Below are positions 56,712 through 64,000 of a stretch of DNA of 64,000 bases, piece after piece. Position 1 is the first letter of the stretch, and each line of letters begins with the position of its first letter. Source of the stretch: Perkinsus marinus ATCC 50983 (lineage: Eukaryota > Perkinsozoa > Perkinsida > Perkinsidae); the NCBI RefSeq assembly GCF_000006405.1, contig NW_003216498.1:555431-619430 (forward strand), in the 5' to 3' direction. The notes under the pieces were generated by a model that did no database searches, was not told where the DNA came from, and saw only the letters and a program-made list of their open reading frames with translations. Both the position numbers and the translations under genes were made by a program.

Positions 56712-58760
56712 CTACCTCCTCCGCGCCCATAGGAAGACTACTTCTCCTAGCCCGAGACCTGGTTTGTTCACCTCCTCTACTCTGCATGCTATGATGAAAA
56801 CCAATGGGAGCTCATCGTCACAGCAGCTGACCTTGTCAGTAGATACCCCAAGGGTCCATCTCCGACCATCGCTCCGCTCAGGAGCCGACCCCGGCCTATG
56901 CACCGGGCAGAACTGACTACCATGTTCCTAACAAACACCCCGTTGACATGATAGGGACATCAGTCACCTTAGGGAGGGGGCAGTAGCCCTGCCGTCTGAG
57001 AATCCAATAAGCACAGCCCCTTGGGGCCTTCTTGCCAGCCCCCCTACGGACCAGCTCAATACATCATCAAGAACCGCCCTTACTGGTGAATGGAGCAAAA
57101 CCGCGACCTGCCCTCTCTAGGGAAGCTGCAACGAATGCCGTACATCTCATTAACGAACCGACACGCCTTTTCCACCTTTCCGTCCGGACCTGAGACTAGG
57201 GAGGTTACTACCAACTAACTGCATAAATATCCTGAGGTTCACTTGAGTCCCCCATGGATTCACCTCTACTGCCTTCATCAGCATCGTCCCCAGTCGCCTC
57301 ACCTCTCCCCAGCTAACAGGACATGCCAAGTTGAAGGCTCCATCACAGTCTGGATTACATTCAGGGCCTCCCGAGAATCTTCCTCCTCCATTTCTCTGAT
57401 TTTACGGGCAAACTCTGACTCAGGCTGGTTACGGAAGAGATCCTCTCGGAGCTCAGCGCTACTACAATGCTGAAAATGCAAAACTTGTTTCAAACCTCAG
57501 CGGAGCGGAGCTGACACCCTCAGAGGAGGCCTAGGTCGCCTCCGACTCCCCGAACTAGAAGCCTTTACCAGACGGGGACCTCCCAGTGATGAACTCCCGA
57601 GAGTCTAAACTGAGAACTCGTAGATGATAAAGAACCTCCCAGTGGAGCCAACTTCCTTCAGCTTATCATCACCCCAACAAACAAGCCTCTCTTGGTCCAC
57701 AGGTCCTCCCATAGCGGGGAGAGTGCCCTCCCCCTGTCCAAGTAGGAACCTGCAAAACCCTCGTAATTAACTCCAGGGTAGACCCTACTTAGCCACAGCA
57801 CACACTGCATATCTCGGAAGCTCGATAAGGGCTCCTCTCCCACTCTCAGTCGCCTCAGGAAGGGCCACTTCGTCTTCTTCAAAAGCATACCACTCCTCCA
57901 GCTCCTCACATATGCCAACCTTGACGGTGAAACTCGACACCACAAGCCGCCTCTACTACAACTCATACCCTACCTTGCTCATAGCACTAAGGATCTCCCG
58001 AGCCGCATGCACCCCTATCCCATCGTCAATACCCTCGACAATCCTCAGATTCGCTGATGGGGAGGCATACGAGGACCCTAGAAATGGCAGCCTTACAGTA
58101 AGGGAAGGTCTGGAGGACCATGACCCTCATATGCCCGATTCTATTCAGTAGTGTCTTCACAGGAGGCAACGCCCCTTCTATCACTGGGTCTACCATAACA
58201 TGGTATGTGCCTGCGTGCAAGGATGAGGCTCACGGACCTCAGAATAGATCTCACCCAGAAGCTTAGGCCGCATAGTAGCAAGATGGAAGAATATCTCGAA
58301 AAGGGATGAGTATCAACCTACCCCAACTACCACTACCTCGCATGCCCCTCCCCAAGCCATCACTATCAGCGACCAAGCCTTGACCTTGCTCTCCTCCATA
58401 GCTCGTATGAAAACCTCTGTTCGCTGTCCATAGGTCAGGTCTGAGGGATGATAGCAATATACTTCATGCTTCCAAGGCTTCCAGCTCCTACCTTTGAGGA
58501 GTATCGGATCCCCTTCTCTACTGCATGCCCAGTCCAGTTCAAAGCCTAGTGCATTGTAACCAACAAGATCATACAAGGCCACAGCCACCTTCCACCATGC
58601 TGCCTAACGACACCACCATCATCCCCTCATTACCTTTTACACCTACCCAGCTCCACTCTGACTGGCCGCCCCCCGCTCTGGTGTTGTGCCCGATAGCAAA
58701 CAGGATCTGCAAGCTACCGTTAATGAGGTTCCTAACCCCCCCTTAACTGTCTTAGTGGGG
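56712..58760 (-). CDS. Unrecognised multi-exon gene(s), minus strand
   Basis: Open segments with protein-like composition follow one another: VALYDLVGYNALGFELDW...LKGRSWKPWKHEVYCYHPSDL (about 58590-58390), RIVEGIDDGIGVHAAREIL (about 58040-57980), EELEEWYAFEEDEVALPEA (about 57910-57850), ELREDLFRNQPESEFARKI (about 57460-57390) and RRWTLGVSTDKVSCCDDEL (about 56860-56800). Splice-like sites lie between them. I cannot assign a family or join them reliably; two genes are possible. No transmembrane segment or repeat is obvious. Confidence 0.35.
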
Positions 58761-59164
58761 GTGTCCTTCACCCCTAGTAGCCGTAACATAACATTAGCTC
58801 GAACTCCACCCGATATCTCCACCTCTACAGTGCGACTCCAACACGTATCGAACTTCCTGAAAAGCACCAACATCACTAGACCCTACCCCATAGATGACTA
58901 GTACTACTACCTAAGCTCTCGATGAGTAACCCTACCAGCCGCCCCACATGCCCTCAGCAACTGCCCTGCCATATCTCGACACTCTCGCCGTTCATTAACC
59001 AGCATGCCACTACTAGCCTCCACCTCATAGCTGATCGATGGTCTTCGGACGGATGCTGACGAAGAGTTACTCATAACGAGGCAAGCTAGAAGAGACCGTC
59101 ATTGAGTGCACTAGGAACTACAGGCCACTACTCTAGACAGTGTAATGAAACAAAGCTTAAGAGC

Positions 59165-60344
59165 TTATTGGGCCTCTGCTTTTTTAGCAGCAGCAGCAGC
59201 TTCCTTCTTCTTTTTCTCAAGGATTGCCGCCTTCTCAGCCGCCTTGGCCTTCTCTATCACCTCTATCTCGATAAAGTCCTGCTTATCCTGCAATGAGAGA
59301 TGTATGCACTACTCCCAATATGTACAAAACAGTGTTGGAGTAAATGATCGTATTCCTCAGCTGAGTCCAGAAGTTTCCTCACTAACTATAGAAGTTTACA
59401 TACAAATTCGTGTACAAGCGTACAGAAGCCAATGGGAATTCCTCAATTTTCATCCTCAAAATTTCCGCAAATGCCACCTACACATGTAGTTGACTACGTG
59501 CATATCTTCCCACACCGGTACAATATGAACATGGCGATATGTTGGAGTTTCACGACCCGCTTTACGTGAAGTGGCGTAAAACTCGGTGGAAAAGGCGATA
59601 TTCGCGGTGATATGCAGTAGTCGTGAAATATATTTTTCACTAGTGTTTTTCATATCACTAGGATGAAACCCCAATATGCACTATAATATAGAAATAGATA
59701 CTACTAGTTATACTCACAAATGTAAATATACCACTACCTGTAACCAGCGGCTTACCTCAGCCTCGAGATCCCGACCGTCCTTTATGTATTCCTCAACATA
59801 CCCAACTACAGGGTATCTAGATGAGAGCAATCACTAGAGCACGGGGGGAGAGACCCAAGACGGTACTTGTCGTGGAAATGCTTCACCCACGAGAGAAGGG
59901 CCTTCCTATACTGAGGCTTCTCCTTCTGGACTTCATCCCAATCTGTTCGGTTGGCATCTTCAGGCTTCAGCGAGAGCAGGCACATAGACACGGTGCAGTC
60001 CTGATAGAAAAATCGTCAAATAGCTTCCCCTCGAGTAACCACGTACCTTGCCAGCCCATATCTTAGCGTAGTGCTCGCCAGGCACCCCAAGCATACGGCT
60101 TTTAGTGACATCATAGACCTTTCCCTTAAGGCCCATGTACATTTTCTTGTCAGCATTATTACGACCATCAAAGCGCTGTAATGCGGCAAAGGAGAAGACT
60201 AGACGGCCTTTAGAGTCTTTATACGGCTCGGGACTAGGAGCAGGACTTTGCTCCCGAGTAAGATACCTGCATAGAAGGGCATGACCCCAGGCCCTACTTG
60301 CGACCGATCAGTGGAAGAGGAAATACTTACTGGAAGAAACCCAT
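59165..60344 (-). CDS. Cytochrome-b5-like heme/steroid-binding (MAPR/PGRMC) protein
   Basis: Exons 60344-60331 (minimum), 60266-60047, 60000-59867, 59816-59756 and 59287-59165 join in phase and give at least 183 aa. The domain core is FSFAALQRFDGR...KKMYMGLKGKVYDVTKSRMLG...YAKIWAGKDCTVSM, close to PGRMC1-type proteins that bind heme through a Tyr-based site. A short hydrophobic N-terminus (FFAFYVPMGFFQYL if the upstream frame is included) could be the membrane anchor. The tail is a Lys/Glu/Ala-rich helix. The start codon is uncertain; an additional 5' exon is possible. The last intron (468 bp) hosts a MITE. Confidence 0.88.
59330..59517. mobile_element. hAT-like MITE inside an intron of the MAPR gene
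   Basis: 188 bp from CAGTGTTGGAG to CCCACACCG with 8-bp flanks GTACAAAA (59322-59329) and GTACAATA (59518-59525), seven of eight identical. It lies wholly within the 468-bp intron 59288-59755, far from both splice sites. Confidence 0.9.
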
Positions 60345-60810
60345 AGGAACGTAAAACGCGAAAAACTGTGAAAATGTTTCCTCCCCTGCCGGCTACTACC
60401 ACATCAAGGCCGCACCCAAAATGCATATGAGAGCTACCCAGGAGGGAAGATAAGCGCTATCGTTCAGCATAGTAAAAACCAACAGTAACGCTAACATGAA
60501 CCGAATAGTAATCAACAGACACTAGTAGAGAGTCAAATCTTGTTTATCTTGAGAATCTTGCATTTCCTCAACGCTAAGGATCAGTAGCTGGGGATAAACA
60601 TTCTTACTCCCCATAGCAGACTGGTGCTAACATATTCTACATGGCCTCCTGTAACATTTTTTCGAGGAAGATGTGACCAGTTCACTCAGGATTGGAATTT
60701 TAGGCGTATGTGAGCGCTTTTTAGATGATTTTACGAAGCTAGATTTCAGTGCGTATCTTAGTCCTCGTAGTAGCTTGCATTGTAGGGAGGTTAACCTCCT
60801 CTACCTAATC
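60345..60810. other. Divergent promoter region of MAPR and AP-4 epsilon genes
   Basis: About 460 bp separate the two divergent starts. It may also contain an upstream exon of the MAPR gene near 60398. No TATA-like element can be asserted. Confidence 0.5.
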
Positions 60811-63800
60811 ATGTCGGGAGGACATCTATCGAAGGACTTCTTCCAGCTTATAAGGGCTATCGGGGAGAGCAAGTACTGACTAGCTTCATGCAGGGCTTGT
60901 CGTTAGGGGTAGGGGTGGCTTAGGTCGAAGCAAGAGGAGGATAAAATCATACAGGGCGAAGTACAGGTGCTCAAACGGAAACTGCTAGAGCCCAATATCT
61001 CCTCTAAGAAGATGAAAGAGTAACCTCAGGGGTACCTCATTCTCCAGCTAGATAGTCTAGATGTCATTAGGTATATGATCCGGGCTGTTTATGTGGAGAT
61101 GCTCGGTCATGACGCTTCCTTTGCCTACATCCATGCGGTCAAACTGGCTCAAGATAAGGTGGGAAAGTACACCATAGATTCACTTGAAGTCTACTGCTTA
61201 GAACGTATACAGCAAGAAGGTGGGGTATATGGCCTCCTCCTTGTTCCTAAATGGTGATGATGAACTTATGTTACTGCTGGTCAACACCATGCAGCGGGAC
61301 TTGGGCAGTAGTCTACCCTACAACACTCTATGCTTCACATCCTCCTTATAAGGTTCCAACTTCCTAGAGACCTGTGCCGCCCTGTCGGCGATCACACAGC
61401 TGGTCAATGCAGAGATGATCCCGGCTATCCTGCCTTTGGTCACCAAGTTATTGACACATACTCAGGATGCAGTGAGGAAGAAGGCCATTATATGTAAGTA
61501 TGCTGCAGTGGGTGCTCGCCTAGAGACAGAATATGTTTACTAGGCTGCTCTTCACCGATAGTAGAAGCTCACACACACAACTCTGGATAGAAGTCCACAG
61601 AAACAAGTCGAAATTCGGAAAATTTGCTCCCAGAATTTTCATATTGTCATCGACCCATGTAGTTGAGGATGTGCATATTTTCTTCTTCCTCTCAGGTATC
61701 CAGCACTTTTTTAGACTATCACCAGACTCGGTGGTTGATGATGTCCAGCAAGATGTCCGTAGAGCTCTGTGTGATCCAGATCCGGCAGTGATGGGAGCTA
61801 GCTTGAATCTCCTTAGGGACATTATTCGTTACGATCCCGAGTCCTGCAAGGACCTGGTAATACGGTTGGTAAGGCAAGGAGGGCTAGTTCTGGAGTCAGG
61901 TGCCATCTCTGGTCAACATCTTGAAGCAAATCATAGAGCATAGGTTGCCGAGGGACTTTGATTACCATCGTATGCCGGCCCCCTGGCTGCAAGTGAATTT
62001 AGTGAACCTTCTGGGTATGCTGGGAGAAGGAGATCAAGGTTGGTGCTGGGCGAGTGACAGGGTGGCGAAGGGGACTATTTAGCGTGGATGAGGTGCTTAT
62101 CGTATCGCGGTTGTTAGTCTCGAGACAGTGGACTGTCGTGGTTAGTTTTGTTGATTGTTAGGAGATTTGACTCAGTGGTTAGTGTTCTTGACGTGCTATC
62201 TGATCGCTCCGGTTCAATTCCTAGTTGAGGCATTTAAACTCATTCAATCCTTGGCGGTTCCCTCTCAGATGTGAGCGCCCAAGTGTACGATATAGTCCAG
62301 GAGACTATGCGGCGTGCTGACACCGGCGTCAATGCGGGCTACAGTGTTGTCTATGAGTGTGTTAAGTGTGCTGCTAAGCTCTACCCTAGCCATACCCTCC
62401 TCGAACAAAGTGCTGCGTCAATCTCCAAGTTCCTCCAGAGCGACAGTCACAATCTTAAGTATCTAGGAGTGACAGGACTTGCAATGATTGTAGTACAGGA
62501 TATGCTATGAAGTAGTGGTCTTGTAGTCCTGGTCGTCAGATCACAGTGAACCCTGATTACGCTAGAGAGCATCAGCTGAAGGTTGTGGAGTGTCTAGAAG
62601 ATCCTGATGAAACCCTAAAGAGACGTAAGAATCTTGCTGGTGTCCCGCTCGGCTGGTTTTGGCAGTGTATCGAGGCATAGTTTCTATATCCATGAGGGTT
62701 CTATACACGAGTAGATGATGGAGCCTTATTTAGGTACACTGGACCTCCTCTACCGCATGACCAACCCTGCTAACGTCATTGTGGTATGTGCTAAGATGCT
62801 ACAGAATCTTCGTTCGTCCCATGACGTCCACCTCCGCAGGGATCTGGTAAGTACCTGTCTAATGCCTCTGATGAGGTTAGTCCCAGTAGAAAGGTCTTCT
62901 ACTCGGTCTCATTCTTCTTTTATTAGTGTACCTATCGTATTCGGTCAGGTCCGTAAAGTGGGGTCCTTAGCAGAGCGGTATTCGCCATCTAATCAGTGGT
63001 ACGTTGAGACCATGAACCAGGTCTTCACTCTAGCCCCGTCTCTGGTGCCGTCATCACTACCCACCTCCCTCATGCGTTTGGTGGCGGAGAGCGGCGAGGA
63101 GGATCCTGAGTTCCGAGTGTAGGCCACCGAGTGCCTCCCTGGGTATGAATGGTGATGGTGCTTCTCTTTAGGTGGGCTGTGAACACCTATGTGAAGATGT
63201 TGGCTGCCAGCTCGGATGACTTGCCTGATGTTCTTGTTAGAGTCGTGGCTTGGGTAGTCTAAGGGGCCTAGCGGCCTTCGTTATGAGATAACATCCATGT
63301 AGGTGCTAGGCGAGTACGGGTGTATGTGCACACTCAGTGGGTATACCATTGATGACATAATAGACCTTCTGGCTCAAGCAGTGGATCGTCCAGCATTTAC
63401 TGAGGTCGGTCCTCGGTCAGATGCCGATTCGTGTATAGTCGGTGTTGTGGTAGGCTAGAGTAACTCGAGGGTATCTATTTTCATCGATGATGAAGTTACT
63501 AAGTCAGGAGCAACAGCAGACTACTGCTACGCCTTCCGTTGACACTGTAGGGCTCTCTCTTGTCCAGTAGCCTCACTTAACCATCCCTAGGTCCGACGAG
63601 CCCTCCGCAAATACAGTACTGACCCGGACATGTATCAGAGGAGCCTCGAGTAGTGTTATTGGACTTTATGTTCTCCCGTATACTCCAGGGTAGATACCTC
63701 AAGATCCTGGATGGCTCACCTAACCTGCTACCGTCGGCCTTCCCGTATGATGAGGCCAACTATGAGCGATCAGACTCTCTCATCGACGTATCCCTATCCT

Positions 63801-64000
63801 TCCTTGATGACATGGTGGATAGGGCAATAGCGGAGGGCATGAAGGAGTAAGAGGATGGTGTCTCGGAGATGGGCTGATCTGCCTACTTACAGATACGGTC
63901 GGCCTAATGTCGTAGAGTATGCTGGTCAATCGCCGTCGTCTTGTTCGTACGAAGAGCGCCACTGGGGGCCCTCTGGTCTCAACTTCACGCCTTATAGTGC
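60811..64000 (+). CDS. AP-4 adaptor complex epsilon subunit, 3' part outside window
   Basis: Exons 60811-60872, 60924-61019, 61071-61158, 61217-61307, 61353-61493, 61696-61856, 61900-62038, 62269-62492, 62540-62624, 62734-62846, 62949-63118, 63172-63256 and 63303-63404 join in phase; more exons follow to the window end. The adaptin trunk is unmistakable and fits epsilon best: GEVQVLKRKLLEPNISSKKMKE, VEMLGHDASFAYIHAVKLAQ, ALCDPDPAVMGASLNLL, MPAPWLQVNLVNLLGMLGEGD, TLDLLYRMTNPANVIVV and VLGEYGCMC. AP-4 sorts cargo at the trans-Golgi network. Introns of 43-58 bp dominate, but those of 202 and 230 bp carry a MITE and a tRNA-like element. Confidence 0.93.
61507..61690. mobile_element. Degenerate hAT-like MITE filling an AP-4 epsilon intron
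   Basis: The family blocks GATAGAAGTCCACAGAAAC, AATTTTCATATTGTCATC and GTAGTTGAGGATGTGCATATTTTC occur in order. The left edge is GCAGTGGGTG. It occupies almost all of the 202-bp intron (61494-61695), and its right end runs into the acceptor tract CTTCCTCTCAG. Confidence 0.75.
62158..62232 (+). other. tRNA-derived element (A box and B box) in an AP-4 epsilon intron
   Basis: TTTGACTCAGTGGTTAGTG matches a D-arm/A box, and CTCCGGTTCAATTCCTAG a T-arm/B box, with about 30 bases between them as in a tRNA. The acceptor stem does not pair, so it is probably a tRNA-derived SINE remnant and not a working tRNA gene. It lies sense to the host gene and about 36 bp before the splice acceptor at 62268. Confidence 0.7.

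Overview
This window is nuclear DNA from a unicellular eukaryote. Genes are dense, lie on both strands, and are cut into many exons by very short GT-AG introns, mostly 40-65 bp and as short as 30-38 bp. I joined exons by hand and kept a gene only when codon phase and a recognised protein family agreed. A ciliary dynein-assembly factor, a mitochondrial HslV protease, AP-4 epsilon, many tiny introns and no plant or animal signature suggest an alveolate protist, most plausibly a perkinsid (Perkinsus-like). That assignment is an inference.

Layout. 1-1163: 3' end of an LTR retrotransposon (integrase, polypurine tract, presumed LTR). It abuts a truncated Gemin2-like gene. 2.0-5.7 kb: TFIIB and the SNARE SEC22, both minus strand. 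7.6-8.9 kb: FAD synthase. 8.9-13.2 kb: a repeat-rich stretch with few credible genes. 13.3-17 kb: an intronless sugar transporter and a tiny secreted cysteine-rich peptide, with two 250-bp direct repeats. 17.9-24.5 kb: a tandem array of four membrane-anchored short-chain dehydrogenases. 24.8-30.1 kb: a small mitochondrial membrane protein, a SET-domain methyltransferase, an auxin-efflux-type carrier, a probable GPI-anchored secreted protein and a mitochondrial IscA-type Fe-S assembly protein. 30.6-34.5 kb: DNAAF1, a PG-rich-repeat ciliary protein candidate and adenine phosphoribosyltransferase. 35-40.7 kb: unrecognised genes and repeats. 40.8-52.8 kb: a glutamate/cysteine-sulfinate-type decarboxylase, ubiquilin, SRP19, a divergent protein kinase, a PITH-domain protein and HslV. 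53.5-60.3 kb (minus): an in-frame eIF2A-GYF fusion, an unrecognised gene and a cytochrome-b5-like MAPR protein. 60.8-64 kb: AP-4 epsilon, running off the end.

Most genes are housekeeping: transcription, translation, targeting, vesicle traffic, proteostasis, cofactor and Fe-S synthesis, cilium assembly. They form no operon or pathway cluster. The unusual content is in the introns: (i) tRNA-like sequences with a Pol III B box, always in the sense orientation, sitting just upstream of 3' splice sites; (ii) a roughly 185-bp hAT-like MITE family with 8-bp target duplications, three copies of which lie in introns; (iii) a recurring 14-bp quasi-palindrome found in introns of at least six genes; and (iv) micro- and minisatellites that form or border splice sites. 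Together they suggest a genome where small mobile sequences seed or enlarge introns.
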